A DNA stretch of 64,000 nucleotides. Source: Paenisporosarcina quisquiliarum_A (lineage in GTDB: Bacteria; Bacillota; Bacilli; Bacillales_A; Planococcaceae). The stretch lies in the NCBI RefSeq assembly GCF_043641925.1, contig NZ_JBHZRU010000001.1, positions 275,002-339,001 of the forward strand, read 5' to 3'. Shown here in pieces: positions 32,244 through 41,537 of the stretch. The notes below the pieces were generated by a model. It did not search any database. It was given only the letters and a program-made list of their open reading frames with translations, and was not told where the DNA came from. A program made the translations under genes and the position numbers. The first letter of the stretch is position 1, and every line of letters begins with the position of its first letter.

Positions 32244-32930
32244 ATGATATTCATATTGTCAGTCGCGATCGCTCCAGGACTCGCTTTGTTTAGCTATTTT
32301 TATTTGCGTAATCACATTGCGAATGAACCTTCAAGAACATTGTTTCACACTTTCATTTATGGTGCTATCTTAACATTTCCATTGCTGTTTATTCAGCATG
32401 TATTTGTTGAGGAGGCAATCATACAAAATTTATTTTTACGACAAGTTTTATTTTCAAGTATTTTAGAAGAATTTTTCAAATGGCTCATCCTGGTGATGTT
32501 GATTTTTAGACATTTTGATTTTGATGATCCATACGATGGAATTCTATATGGTGTTAGTGTGTCATTAGGTTTCGCCACGGTCGAAAATATATTATATTTA
32601 TTTGCATTTGGTGTAGACACAGCCTTTTTGCGTGCGTTACTTCCCGTTTCTAGTCATGCTATTTTCGGTGTTGTAATGGGGTATTATTTGGGTCGAGCAA
32701 AATTCGCAAAGGAACAATCATACAGGCCGCTTTTATTTGTGGCCTTACTCGTTCCATTTGGATTACATATGGTTTACAACGGCATTTTATCCATACCAGG
32801 GATATGGGTGTATTTGATGGTGCCATTTATGTTATTCCTATGGTGGTTAGGTCTTTTAAAAGTTAAAAAAGCTCATTTACTAACGGTCGAGCATTTTCAT
32901 AACAAAAATATTTTCACAGGAAGTCATTAA
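32244..32930 (+). CDS. prsW: Intramembrane protease PrsW
   Basis: Glutamic-type membrane protease of 228 aa with about eight predicted membrane segments. Family motifs are EEFFKW (about 76-81), the second glutamate in TVENILYLF and the histidine in PVSSHAIFGVVMGYYLG. In B. subtilis PrsW makes the first cut in anti-sigma factor RsiW. Here sigX-rsiX is in the window, but no direct link to it is shown. The location just upstream of sleB is conserved. Confidence 0.93.
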   Translation: MIFILSVAIAPGLALFSYFYLRNHIANEPSRTLFHTFIYGAILTFPLLFIQHVFVEEAIIQNLFLRQVLFSSILEEFFKWLILVMLIFRHFDFDDPYDGILYGVSVSLGFATVENILYLFAFGVDTAFLRALLPVSSHAIFGVVMGYYLGRAKFAKEQSYRPLLFVALLVPFGLHMVYNGILSIPGIWVYLMVPFMLFLWWLGLLKVKKAHLLTVEHFHNKNIFTGSH

Positions 32931-32960
32931 GCAAATTGCTTAATGGCTTTTTTTATTTTT
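32919..32960 (+). terminator. Terminator after prsW
   Basis: AAGTCATTAAGCAA and TTGCTTAATGGCTT pair with one G-U, then a T-rich tract; the prsW stop codon is within the first arm. Confidence 0.85.
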
Positions 32961-33028
32961 AATAAACTAATCTGGACAAATCTTTACATTTGTTTCATAA
33001 CTAATTAACTTAATCTCTCCGTTTTTAT

Positions 33029-33057
33029 GTATAAATTATGGTTCTTATCCCATACTA
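33029..33057 (+). promoter_or_regulatory. Candidate sigma-G/sigma-F promoter of sleB-ypeB
   Basis: GTATA (-35, GHATR type) and CATACTA (-10, CATNHTA type) are separated by 17 bp, ending 20 bases before the sleB ATG. In B. subtilis sleB-ypeB is known to be transcribed in the forespore by sigma-G. Confidence 0.65.
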
Positions 33058-33077
33058 ATAAAAAAAGGAGCATGTGT

Positions 33078-33872
33078 ATGAATCAATCTAAAAAATGGTT
33101 AGCATGGCCACTTACTTTCTGTCTTTTATCAATGTCACTCTATACACCTCAATCGATTAGTGCTTTCTCAGGTCAAGTGATTGAACTAGGTGCTTATGGT
33201 GAAGATGTGATTGAACTTCAATCAAGGCTACAGCACATCGGTTTCTATAAAGGGAGAATCGATGGTGATTTTGGATATGGTACATATTGGGCCCTTCGAA
33301 ACTTCCAAGAACAATATGGTTTACCGATCGATGGACTAGCTGGAAAAGATACTAAAGCTAAATTAGTAAGTGTCTCAAAGTATCATAAAGAGTTTGTGCA
33401 AACACAAATTAAACAAGGAAATCAATTTACTCATTACGGGAATGTTCCTTTAGATCAACAAACAAAAAAAGGAACAGGGAAACCAAAAGCTGAGCAAGTT
33501 CAATTACCTTCTAAATACTCAGAGCAGGATTTACAGCTTATGGCTAATGCTGTTTATGGTGAGGCAAGAGGAGAGCCTTATGAAGGTCAAGTTGCTGTAG
33601 CAGCCGTCATTCTAAACAGAATTGAGGATTCGGAATTCCCAAATAGTATAAGTGGTGTAATTTTTCAACCAGGTGCTTTTACGGCTGTTGACGACGGTCA
33701 AATTTGGCTGACACCAAACGCACGGGCGAAAGAAGCAGTATTAGATGCACTAAATGGTTGGGATCCAACAGAGAATGCCCTTTACTACTTTAATCCAGTG
33801 ACGGCTACGAGTGATTGGATTTGGACAAGACCACAAATTAAGACAATTGGAAAACATATATTCTGTAATTGA
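33078..33872 (+). CDS. sleB: Spore cortex-lytic enzyme SleB
   Basis: Lytic transglycosylase that degrades spore cortex during germination; 264 aa. It has a signal peptide (about 1-30), a peptidoglycan-binding domain (about 35-95, ELQSRLQHIGFYKGRIDGDF) and a hydrolase_2 domain (about 150-264) with the catalytic glutamate region NAVYGEARGEPYEGQVAVAA. ATG 33078 is chosen over ATG 33072 because AAAAAAGGAG gives 7-nt spacing. It precedes its partner ypeB by 11 bases. Confidence 0.95.
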   Translation: MNQSKKWLAWPLTFCLLSMSLYTPQSISAFSGQVIELGAYGEDVIELQSRLQHIGFYKGRIDGDFGYGTYWALRNFQEQYGLPIDGLAGKDTKAKLVSVSKYHKEFVQTQIKQGNQFTHYGNVPLDQQTKKGTGKPKAEQVQLPSKYSEQDLQLMANAVYGEARGEPYEGQVAVAAVILNRIEDSEFPNSISGVIFQPGAFTAVDDGQIWLTPNARAKEAVLDALNGWDPTENALYYFNPVTATSDWIWTRPQIKTIGKHIFCN

Positions 33873-33883
33873 GGAGGCAAATG

Positions 33884-35173
33884 ATGAAAATATTATCAAG
33901 CGTTTTAGCGATAGGTTTAATTGTCATGGGTGTTTTTTTATTTCAGTCGAAGCAAAGTGAGACCGAATTAAACAGACACTTGCGTGCTCAATATACGGAA
34001 CGAATGAGCGATGCTTCGGATAAATTAGGAGAACTTGAAATAGCTGTCCAAAAAGCAAGTGTTTTCAATGAACCTTCCGCACAGGCAGAACCGTTAGAAG
34101 ACATATGGCGACTATCTTCAGAAATTAAAAGTGATATTGCTACTTTGCCTCTTCAAAGAGATTTTTCAAACGAATGGATGAATTATTTAGGACGTCTAGG
34201 TGATTTTGCTAAAATGAAAAGTGAACAAAAGGTTCCTGAAGATAAATGGTTAAAAGTTGCTGCCAACGTGTCTCGAAATTTAGATGAATTCTCAAATGAA
34301 TGGGAGAATGCAACGACTGACTTACTTGCACAAAAAGAGCCTTATAAAGAATGGCGTAAACAAGTAGCGACAGCTAAACCCTCAGAAAATTGGTCGGGCT
34401 TAGCTAAAAACGTTAAGAGCTATACAGAAAGTGATTTCCCATTAACAGCTAGTGAAGCAGATGTTCAAAAGAAAAGAGAATTAAAACATATAGACGAAAA
34501 GGAAATAACGCAGCAACAAGCTGTAGATCAATTTAAAAAGATTTTCCCACAATTTAAAAATGCCAAAATAGTCACGACCAAAAGTAAACCAGGTGCAACC
34601 TATCCTTTCTATCATGTGCAATTCCAAGAAGGAATACGTATAGGATATGCAGATTTTACAGTAAAAGGCGGTCACCTACTTTCAACGCTAGTTGAAAGAC
34701 CAGTCAGTAAGGATCGTATTGGACCAGAAGTGATTAAAGAAAAAGCAACCCAAGCAGCAAAAACTTATGGATTTGATGACGTAGAATTAGTTGAATCGCG
34801 TGAAAATCATTCGGTTTGGCATGTGACATTCATCCGAGTGACTCCCGAAAATAAGGCCAGAGTTTACGACGATGCGATTCAAATGAAATTAGCGAAAGAT
34901 AACGGAGAAGTGCTTGGTATCAGTACGATGGAATATATTCAAAAAGAGACTCTCCCTTCACAAAAAATAGTTGCCATCAATTGGTCCGAATTTTTCACGG
35001 AGGATGTAAGAGTTGAAAATGAAGCGTTTGCTTATACGGATAATAAAGAATTGCAACAACGCTTGTGCTATGACCTATTAGTTGTAAAAGAAATCAATAA
35101 TATCCCAGAAACATTCCAAGTTCTCGTAGACACTGAAACGAAAGAGGTTCTAAAAACAGAACCATTATCGTAA
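33884..35173 (+). CDS. ypeB: Germination protein YpeB
   Basis: Inner spore membrane protein needed for SleB incorporation and stability; 429 aa. An N-terminal membrane anchor covers about 1-20, a helical coiled region follows, and PepSY-like repeats occupy about 190-420 (QAVDQFKKIFPQFKNAKIV and similar). AGGAGG lies 6 nt before ATG 33884 and 3 nt before ATG 33881; the later one is preferred. Operon with sleB, as in all Bacillus relatives. Confidence 0.93.
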   Translation: MKILSSVLAIGLIVMGVFLFQSKQSETELNRHLRAQYTERMSDASDKLGELEIAVQKASVFNEPSAQAEPLEDIWRLSSEIKSDIATLPLQRDFSNEWMNYLGRLGDFAKMKSEQKVPEDKWLKVAANVSRNLDEFSNEWENATTDLLAQKEPYKEWRKQVATAKPSENWSGLAKNVKSYTESDFPLTASEADVQKKRELKHIDEKEITQQQAVDQFKKIFPQFKNAKIVTTKSKPGATYPFYHVQFQEGIRIGYADFTVKGGHLLSTLVERPVSKDRIGPEVIKEKATQAAKTYGFDDVELVESRENHSVWHVTFIRVTPENKARVYDDAIQMKLAKDNGEVLGISTMEYIQKETLPSQKIVAINWSEFFTEDVRVENEAFAYTDNKELQQRLCYDLLVVKEINNIPETFQVLVDTETKEVLKTEPLS

Positions 35174-35257
35174 AAGAATTTGGAAATAAAATGTAGTATT
35201 CCACATCGTCTCATGTCATAATAAATTAACGATTTTATGAGGCGAAGGTGATATGCT

Positions 35258-35905
35258 ATGAAACCAAAAGTAGGGACTATTCTCATGCTTGAACCAACAT
35301 ATACAGAAACTGAGGAGAAATTCAGGTGTAAAGTTGTCGAAGAAAAAGACAATGTCATATTAATTGATTATCCGACTAATATGCTGACAAAAAGAACATC
35401 TTTTTTAATGGAAGGTGCTCAAATGCGAGCGTCATTTGTAGAGGATGCTAAAGCCGCATTTGCTTTTCAAACAGAAGTTTTAGGAAGAGTTCAAGGTCAA
35501 ATTCCAATGATTACGTTATCTTTTCCAGGAGTAGACCAAGTGATCAAAATTCAACGAAGAGAATTCGTCCGAGTAGACACCCCTGTTGACATGGCAGTGG
35601 AATTCCAAGGTGAGTTTTCACAATTTGTTGCAGAAGACATTAGTGCAGGTGGCTCTGCAATTATTATCAATCAACCTGTATCATTTAAAGAAGGCGATTC
35701 AGTTAATTTAACGATTGTCTTACCCTTCTCCAATGGGGATATCAAATATATCCAAACGAATGCATTAATTGTTCGTTTTTGGGAAAAGGATTTAATTAAA
35801 ATGGCTTCTATCCGATTTGAAGAGACAGATGATGTAGATAAACAATTAATCGTAAGATTTTGCTTCGATCGACAATTACTTCAACGCAAAAAAGGTGTAG
35901 AATAA
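35258..35905 (+). CDS. motI: c-di-GMP-binding PilZ protein YpfA/MotI
   Basis: YcgR-type protein of 215 aa with an N-terminal YcgR domain (about 1-95) and a C-terminal PilZ domain (about 100-210). The c-di-GMP motifs are R-x3-R in QRREFVRVDT and D-x-S-x2-G in AEDISAGGSAI. MotI of B. subtilis binds c-di-GMP and then disengages the flagellar stator MotA, slowing swimming. The location after ypeB and before cmk is conserved. A GAAGGTGA ribosome site precedes the ATG. Confidence 0.92.
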   Translation: MKPKVGTILMLEPTYTETEEKFRCKVVEEKDNVILIDYPTNMLTKRTSFLMEGAQMRASFVEDAKAAFAFQTEVLGRVQGQIPMITLSFPGVDQVIKIQRREFVRVDTPVDMAVEFQGEFSQFVAEDISAGGSAIIINQPVSFKEGDSVNLTIVLPFSNGDIKYIQTNALIVRFWEKDLIKMASIRFEETDDVDKQLIVRFCFDRQLLQRKKGVE

Positions 35906-35968
35906 CAAAGTTAAAAAACATCAAAAGAATTAGACATCTTATTTACCGCTATTGATAAAAAATGAATG

Positions 35969-36098
35969 TGGTCGGCTATTTCTTTCGCTTTCCGCGGACG
36001 AAACGCCAGCCTCTCCGACTCAGTCTGTCTTTGACAGCTGAGCCTGTAGGGCTAGCGTGTTTCGTTTTTCCGCAGAAATCTTCAGAAATAGCCGACCA
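35969..36098. repeat. Small inverted-repeat element, family 2, reversed (copy D)
   Basis: Perfect 15-bp terminal inverted repeats TGGTCGGCTATTTCT and AGAAATAGCCGACCA bound 130 bp. The subterminal halves TTTCCGCGGACGAAACGCCAGC and its imperfect inverse (GCTAGCGTGTTTCG...) also pair. It matches copy C at 30913-31083 read in the opposite direction. No ORF of note. Confidence 0.85.
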
Positions 36099-36245
36099 TT
36101 TTTATACTTTTGAGTTTGGAGTGTCTTGCTTACAGAAGTGATTTAAGTAATTTGTTGTGTAGACGTTTATATATGCTCTACAACACCTAATTGAATTTTT
36201 TTAGTTTCATAAATGTCTTTAGTAAAAAGACACAACCTTTGATTG
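36099..36245. other. AT-rich spacer between two repeat elements
   Basis: About 147 bases with no supported gene, promoter or hairpin. Confidence 0.5.
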
Positions 36246-36364
36246 GGTGGAGTGGAAGGTGGCGACTCCAGCGGAATCAGCGGGTCCAGGTGAGACCCCG
36301 CAGTGAGCTTTGCGAATGAGGAGGCTCACGGACCGCCCGCGGAAAGCGTCCGCCTGAAGCGGAA
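36246..36364. repeat. Small inverted-repeat intergenic element, family 1 (copy E)
   Basis: Left end GGAAGGTGGCGACTCCAG and right end CCGCGGAAAGCGTCCGCC are imperfect inverses. Inner segments GGTCCAGGTGAGACC and GTGAGC...GCTCAC also pair. It is the most intact family 1 member; copies A and B match it. Confidence 0.78.
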
Positions 36365-36490
36365 CAACATAATTATTTCTGTAAATTTACATTTAGATTT
36401 TTTTAGAATGTTACTCTGTACTTAAAAGAAAATGTGAACTTTAATATTAAAACAGTTACTTTCACAATTTATTTATTTGTAATCAGCCTG

Positions 36491-36517
36491 AAAGCCCTAG
36501 TCTATGGGCTTTTTTTT
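36491..36517 (+). terminator. Terminator upstream of cmk
   Basis: AAAGCCC and GGGCTTT pair around TAGTCTAT with an eight-T run. It blocks reading from the repeat-rich spacer into cmk. Confidence 0.85.
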
Positions 36518-36526
36518 GTGCAATTA

Positions 36527-36535
36527 TGATACAAT
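36527..36535 (+). promoter_or_regulatory. Extended -10 promoter of cmk
   Basis: TG-A-TACAAT lies 30 bases before the cmk ATG, directly after the terminator. Confidence 0.55.
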
Positions 36536-36564
36536 AAACAGGATAAATATTAGGGGTTGATTAG

Positions 36565-37239
36565 ATGAAAAAAAATATTCAAATTGCTATAGATGGGCCT
36601 GCCGGTGCTGGTAAAAGTACCATTGCGAAAATAGTGGCAGAAAAGCTTGGCTATACTTACATAGATACTGGTGCAATGTATCGTTCTATTACGTATAAAG
36701 CGTTAACGAATCACATAGATATTAATGATGAGCTAGCAATGACACAATTATTGCTTGATTCCACAATCGTACTAAAACCATCTAAAAATGGACAACTAGT
36801 TATTTTAGATGATCAGGACGTTTCAGAAGAAATACGCTCAAATGAGGTTACTTCTTCAGTGTCTATAGTTGCAGCTCATGCAAGCCTAAGAATCGAAATG
36901 GTAAAAAGACAATTAGCAATGGCTGCAGTTGGCGGAATTGTAATGGATGGACGTGATATTGGCACTCATGTATTAACAGAAGCAGAACTAAAAGTATTTA
37001 TGTCCGCATCAGTGGAAGAACGTGCAAAACGTCGTCAACTAGACAATGAAGTTCGTGGCATACCATCACATTTCGACCAGTTGGTTTTAGAAATTTCAAA
37101 TCGAGACAAAATGGATAGTGAACGTGAAGCGTCTCCTTTAGTTCAAGCCAAAGATGCGATTTATTTAGATACCACGTTATTAACAATCGATGAAGTGGTT
37201 AATCAAATAATTCATTTAGCACACGAAAGGATGATTTAA
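36565..37239 (+). CDS. cmk: Cytidylate kinase
   Basis: Phosphorylates CMP and dCMP with ATP; 224 aa. The P-loop is IAIDGPAGAGKSTIAK at the N-terminus. The CMP-binding residues are in TYIDTGAMYRSITY and VMDGRDIGTHVL, and the lid region is ASVEERAKRRQLDNE. It begins a cmk-plsC-S1 gene run: its TAA is immediately followed by the plsC ATG. Confidence 0.96.
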   Translation: MKKNIQIAIDGPAGAGKSTIAKIVAEKLGYTYIDTGAMYRSITYKALTNHIDINDELAMTQLLLDSTIVLKPSKNGQLVILDDQDVSEEIRSNEVTSSVSIVAAHASLRIEMVKRQLAMAAVGGIVMDGRDIGTHVLTEAELKVFMSASVEERAKRRQLDNEVRGIPSHFDQLVLEISNRDKMDSEREASPLVQAKDAIYLDTTLLTIDEVVNQIIHLAHERMI

Positions 37240-37827
37240 ATGAATCTTTATACGTTTGCAAAATCATTGGTTTGGAACGTTCTCAATCCGCTCTATCGAT
37301 TTGAAGTGAAAGGGCTTGAACATTTCCCGAAAACAGGAGGTGTCCTTATTTGTGCCAACCATATTGATGCTCTTGATCCACCTGTAGTCGGAATAACTGC
37401 ACCCCGAGATGTGAATTTCATGGCTAAAGAAGAATTATTCAACATGCCAGTCTTTAAAGGTCTTTTACCTAAGTTAAGGGCATTTCCAGTTAAGCGTGGA
37501 ATGAGCGATAGAGAAGCTCTAAGAAAAGCAATCAGTTTACTGAAAAATGGGGAAGTAATGGGGTTATTCCCTGAAGGAACGCGCAGCAAAACCGGCGAAT
37601 TAGGAAAAGGGTTCTCAGGTGCAGGTTTCTTCGCCCTAAAAGGTGAGGCAGTAGTTGTGCCATGTGCAATTATTGGACCGTATAAATTATTTAAACGTGT
37701 TCAAGTCGTATACGGAACACCAATTGATATGGAACCATTCCGTGAACGAAGAGCCTCGGCAGAAGAAGTAACCGGTGTAATCATGCAACATATTCAAAAC
37801 TTAATAGATGAAAACAAATCGAAATAA
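37240..37827 (+). CDS. plsC: 1-acyl-sn-glycerol-3-phosphate acyltransferase
   Basis: Makes phosphatidic acid from lysophosphatidic acid at the membrane; 195 aa. The catalytic H-x4-D is in CANHIDALDPPVVG. The glycerol-phosphate-binding block is GLFPEGTRSKTGELGKGF (about 106-123). A short hydrophobic N-terminus may dip into the membrane. It starts on the base after the cmk stop, so translation is coupled. B. subtilis has its main plsC elsewhere, but a cmk-plsC-rpsA order is common in Firmicutes. Confidence 0.92.
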   Translation: MNLYTFAKSLVWNVLNPLYRFEVKGLEHFPKTGGVLICANHIDALDPPVVGITAPRDVNFMAKEELFNMPVFKGLLPKLRAFPVKRGMSDREALRKAISLLKNGEVMGLFPEGTRSKTGELGKGFSGAGFFALKGEAVVVPCAIIGPYKLFKRVQVVYGTPIDMEPFRERRASAEEVTGVIMQHIQNLIDENKSK

Positions 37828-37858
37828 ATAAATAATTCTGTAAAAAAAGTGTAAATTT

Positions 37859-37887
37859 TTGTTTTTATTAAAGAATTCGCATAAAAT
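37859..37887 (+). promoter_or_regulatory. Sigma-A promoter of the S1 gene
   Basis: TTGTTT and TAAAAT are 17 bp apart, 33 bases before the S1-protein ATG. Confidence 0.6.
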
Positions 37888-37920
37888 AGATAAATGAAAC
37901 GTTGTGAAGGAGGATGCTAT

Positions 37921-39060
37921 ATGTCTGAGGAAACGAACTTGTTGGAAAACCAGGAATTCCGTGAGGGAGATCTAGTTAAAGGTACGGTTGCCCAAGTTGA
38001 TGAAAAGGCAGTTACGGTAACAATTGATGGTGCACCATTTGACGGTGTGATTCCAATTAGTGAACTGTCCAGCTTGCACATTGAAAAAGCTTCCGACGCC
38101 GTTTCAATTGGTGACGAGTTAAATTTAATTATTACAAAAGTTGAAGAAGAGAACTTTGTCCTTTCAAAACGTAAAGTTGACGCAGAAGAGGCGTGGGGCA
38201 CGTTAGAACAAAAATTTAACGATGGCGTCATTATTGAAGCTGAAGTCAAGGATGTTGTAAAAGGTGGATTAGTTATTGATTTGGGTGTAAGAGGATTCGT
38301 GCCTGCATCATTAGTAGAAGACCATTTTGTGGAATCGTTTGAAAATTATAAAGGTCAAGTTTTGACTTTTAAAATTGTTGAAATGGAAAAAGAAAAAAAC
38401 CGTTTAATTCTTTCTCATCGAGCTGTAGTTGAACAAGAAAAAGAATCACAAAAACAAAATATTCTCGACCATATCCATCCAGGAGATGAGATGACTGGGA
38501 CCGTTCAGCGGATTGCTGCATTCGGTGCTTTCGTTGACTTGGGCGGAGTCGATGGTTTAGTTCATATTTCTCAACTCTCGCATGAGCATGTAGAACATGT
38601 AACGGATGTTGTGAATGAAGGTCAAGAAGTTAAAGTAAAAGTGTTGTCCGTTGATCGTGACAGCGAACGTATATCTTTATCTATCAAAGATACCTTACCT
38701 GGACCATGGGAAGGAATCGAGGAAAAAGCTTCTAGAGGATCTATCCTTGAAGGGAAAGTTAAACGCTTAGTTACATACGGCGCATTTGTTGAAGTGTTCC
38801 CGGGTATTGAAGGCTTAGTTCACATTTCTCAGATTTCTCATTCCCATATTGGAACACCTCATGAAGTCCTTAAAGAGGGCCAAGAAGTTTCTGTGAAGGT
38901 GCTTGATGTGAATAAAACGGACAAACGATTGTCTTTAAGTATTAAAGATTTAGTTGAAAAAGAGGACGATTATCAAGGAAATGATTATGAAATGCCTGAA
39001 GAAAATAAGGGCTTTTCAATAAGCGATGTAATTGGTGATCGATTAAAAGACTTTAAATAA
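37921..39060 (+). CDS. ypfD: Ribosomal protein S1 homologue (YpfD type)
   Basis: RNA-binding protein of 379 aa with four S1 domains at about 15-85, 102-168, 188-258 and 275-345. Repeated signatures include FVPASLVEDHFVE, AFGAFVDLGGVDGLVHISQL and AFVEVFPGIEGLVHISQIS. Gram-positive bacteria with this four-domain form do not need it for general translation in the way E. coli needs S1. The start follows AAGGAGGATGCTAT; an upstream in-frame ATG at 37894 is not supported. The acidic C-terminal tail is common in the family. Confidence 0.92.
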   Translation: MSEETNLLENQEFREGDLVKGTVAQVDEKAVTVTIDGAPFDGVIPISELSSLHIEKASDAVSIGDELNLIITKVEEENFVLSKRKVDAEEAWGTLEQKFNDGVIIEAEVKDVVKGGLVIDLGVRGFVPASLVEDHFVESFENYKGQVLTFKIVEMEKEKNRLILSHRAVVEQEKESQKQNILDHIHPGDEMTGTVQRIAAFGAFVDLGGVDGLVHISQLSHEHVEHVTDVVNEGQEVKVKVLSVDRDSERISLSIKDTLPGPWEGIEEKASRGSILEGKVKRLVTYGAFVEVFPGIEGLVHISQISHSHIGTPHEVLKEGQEVSVKVLDVNKTDKRLSLSIKDLVEKEDDYQGNDYEMPEENKGFSISDVIGDRLKDFK

Positions 39061-39072
39061 TGGGGATTTGAC

Positions 39073-40137
39073 ATGACAAGAGCTGAACGAAAACTAGATC
39101 ATATTCGACATGCTCTTTCCACAGGTCAATCTAGAAAAACAGGCTTAGATGATATAACGTTCATTCATCAAGCTTTGCCAGATACTTCGTGGGAAGATAT
39201 CTCACTCCATACACAAGTAGGCGGACTGAATTTTAGTTCGCCTTTTTTCATCAATGCGATGACTGGTGGTGGTGGTGACCGCACCAAAATAGTCAATGCT
39301 CAATTAGCTAGAATTGCAAAACAAGTAGACATACCTATGGCTGTTGGCTCGCAAATGGCAGCATTAAAAGATCCCGATGAAAGAACGTCTTACGCTGTTG
39401 TACGAGAAGAAAACCCAAATGGGTTAGTTTTTGCAAACCTAGGTAGTGAAGCAACTGTTGAACAAGCAAAACAAGCTATTGAAATGATTCAAGCGGATGC
39501 TTTACAACTTCATTTGAATGTCATTCAAGAATTAACAATGCCTGAAGGGGATCGCGATTTTAAAGATGCCCTTAAAAGAATAGAGCAAATAATCCATGGA
39601 CTTGCAGTACCCGTGATTATTAAAGAAACAGGTTTTGGACTTTCGAGAGAAACGGTACATAAGCTTAAACAACTAAATGTCGGTGCAATAGATGTTGGTG
39701 GTTTTGGTGGAACAAATTTTGCGATGATTGAAAACGAACGAAGAAAACGGCAACTATCTTATTTCGATCAATGGGGAATACCAACCGCCGCATCTGTTAT
39801 TGAAGCGAAAATGGAAGCTCCTGATACGTCAATCATAGCTTCTGGAGGGATACAAAATCCTCTAGATATCGTAAAGTGCTTGTCGTTAGGCGCGTCAGCT
39901 GTCGGACTCGCAGGGTTTATTTTAAAATTAGTAGTTGAGCATGGTGAAGATGAGACATGTCAAGCTATTGAGGAAATGAAAGATGATATCAAAATGATGA
40001 TGGTAGCTTTAGGGGCAACAACTGTGTCAGAGCTGCAAAACAGCCCATTAATACTTAATGGAGAATTATATCACTATATCTCTCAACGGGGATATGATAC
40101 ATTTAGCTTTGCAAATCGTAAAAATATAAAGAGATGA
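39073..40137 (+). CDS. fni: Type 2 isopentenyl-diphosphate delta-isomerase
   Basis: FMN- and NADPH-dependent isomerase of IPP and DMAPP; 354 aa. TIM-barrel features include NAMTGGGGDRTKIVNAQLA, PMAVGSQMAAL, LQLHLNVIQELTMPEGDR and VGGFGGTNFAMIE. IPP supply fits the prenyl-chain genes hepS and hepT later in the window. In B. subtilis fni (ypgA) is also just upstream of der. The terminator overlaps its 3' end. Confidence 0.95.
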   Translation: MTRAERKLDHIRHALSTGQSRKTGLDDITFIHQALPDTSWEDISLHTQVGGLNFSSPFFINAMTGGGGDRTKIVNAQLARIAKQVDIPMAVGSQMAALKDPDERTSYAVVREENPNGLVFANLGSEATVEQAKQAIEMIQADALQLHLNVIQELTMPEGDRDFKDALKRIEQIIHGLAVPVIIKETGFGLSRETVHKLKQLNVGAIDVGGFGGTNFAMIENERRKRQLSYFDQWGIPTAASVIEAKMEAPDTSIIASGGIQNPLDIVKCLSLGASAVGLAGFILKLVVEHGEDETCQAIEEMKDDIKMMMVALGATTVSELQNSPLILNGELYHYISQRGYDTFSFANRKNIKR

Positions 40138-40168
40138 TGGACAATCCCTAACGTCCTCATCTCTTTTG
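40129..40168 (+). terminator. Terminator at the end of fni
   Basis: AAGAGATGA(T)GGAC and GTCCTCATCTCTT pair with a single bulge, then TTTTG. The fni stop codon is inside the first arm. Confidence 0.85.
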
Positions 40169-40211
40169 TTGTATAATACGAAAGAGAAGAAGTTGGAAGG
40201 ATGAATTGTAT

Positions 40212-41522
40212 ATGGCAAAACCGGTAGTAGCAATAGTCGGTCGACCGAATGTCGGGAAGTCAACAATCTTTAATCGGATCGTTGGTGAACGTGTATCAAT
40301 CGTCGAGGATATTCCTGGCGTTACACGTGATCGTCTTTATAGTGGGGCAGATTGGCTGACACATGAATTTAATATAATTGATACAGGTGGAATTGAGATA
40401 GGTGATGAACCTTTCTTAGAGCAAATTCGCCAACAAGCAGAAATCGCGATTCAAGAAGCGGATGTTATTATTTTCTTGACCAATGGTCGTGAAGGTGTCA
40501 CAGCTGCTGATGAACAAGTAGCAAAAATTCTTTACAAAACTAAAAAACCTGTTGTTTTAGCGATTAATAAAATCGATAATCCAGACATGAGAGAAATGAT
40601 TTATGATTTTTACTCTCTAGGTTTTGGCGAACCCTTCCCAATTTCAGGATCTCATGGTTTAGGTCTTGGAGACTTATTGGATGAAGTTGCAAAAAATTTC
40701 CCAACTGAAGAAGAAGAAGAGTACCCTGAAAACGTAATTAAATTCTCTTTAATTGGACGCCCAAATGTTGGGAAGTCTTCTTTAGTTAATAGTTTTCTTG
40801 GTGATAACCGTGTAATCGTAAGTGAAATTGCGGGAACAACACGCGATGCGATTGACTCTCAATATGAATATGAAGATCAACCATATGTCATCATTGATAC
40901 AGCAGGTATGCGTAAAAAAGGGAAAGTGTACGAAACAACTGAAAAATACAGTGTATTACGTGCATTACGAGCAATTGAACGCTCTGACGTCGTTTTAGTC
41001 GTTTTAAATGCTGAAGAAGGAATTCAAGAACAAGATAAGAAAATTGCTGGATATGCACATGAGGCCGGTAAAGCGATTATTATTGTTGTGAATAAATGGG
41101 ATACCATCGAAAAAGATGATAAAACGATGAATACGATGACGAAAACGATTCGTGAACATTTCCTATTCCTAGATTATGCTCCGATTATTTTCGTATCAGC
41201 AACAACGAAACAACGTGTACATGCAATCTTACCAATCATAAATCGCGTAAGTGAAAACCATGCAATGCGTGTTACTTCAAGTGTGTTAAATGAAGTAATT
41301 GAAGATGCAGTAGCGCGTAACCCTGCTCCTACAGACAAAGGGCGCAGATTACGTATTTACTATGTGACGCAAGTTGCGATTAAGCCACCAACTTTCGTTG
41401 TATTCGTCAACGAACCGGATATTATGCACTTTAGTTACGAGCGTTTCCTAGAAAACAGGATTCGTGATTCATTTGACTTTGAAGGTACACCTATTCGTTT
41501 AATCACACGTGCTCGTACTTAA
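40212..41522 (+). CDS. der: Ribosome assembly GTPase Der (EngA)
   Basis: Essential double GTPase for 50S maturation; 436 aa. The first G domain has GRPNVGKSTIFN, DTGG and NKID; the second has GRPNVGKSSLVNS, DTAGMRKKGK and NKWD. A C-terminal KH-like domain (about 350-436) follows. The start is ATG 40212 (MAKPVVAIVG); TTG 40206 just before it is less likely. A perfect TATAAT at 40172-40177 may be its promoter. Confidence 0.97.
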   Translation: MAKPVVAIVGRPNVGKSTIFNRIVGERVSIVEDIPGVTRDRLYSGADWLTHEFNIIDTGGIEIGDEPFLEQIRQQAEIAIQEADVIIFLTNGREGVTAADEQVAKILYKTKKPVVLAINKIDNPDMREMIYDFYSLGFGEPFPISGSHGLGLGDLLDEVAKNFPTEEEEEYPENVIKFSLIGRPNVGKSSLVNSFLGDNRVIVSEIAGTTRDAIDSQYEYEDQPYVIIDTAGMRKKGKVYETTEKYSVLRALRAIERSDVVLVVLNAEEGIQEQDKKIAGYAHEAGKAIIIVVNKWDTIEKDDKTMNTMTKTIREHFLFLDYAPIIFVSATTKQRVHAILPIINRVSENHAMRVTSSVLNEVIEDAVARNPAPTDKGRRLRIYYVTQVAIKPPTFVVFVNEPDIMHFSYERFLENRIRDSFDFEGTPIRLITRART

Positions 41523-41537
41523 ACGAGTAGTTGAGGA

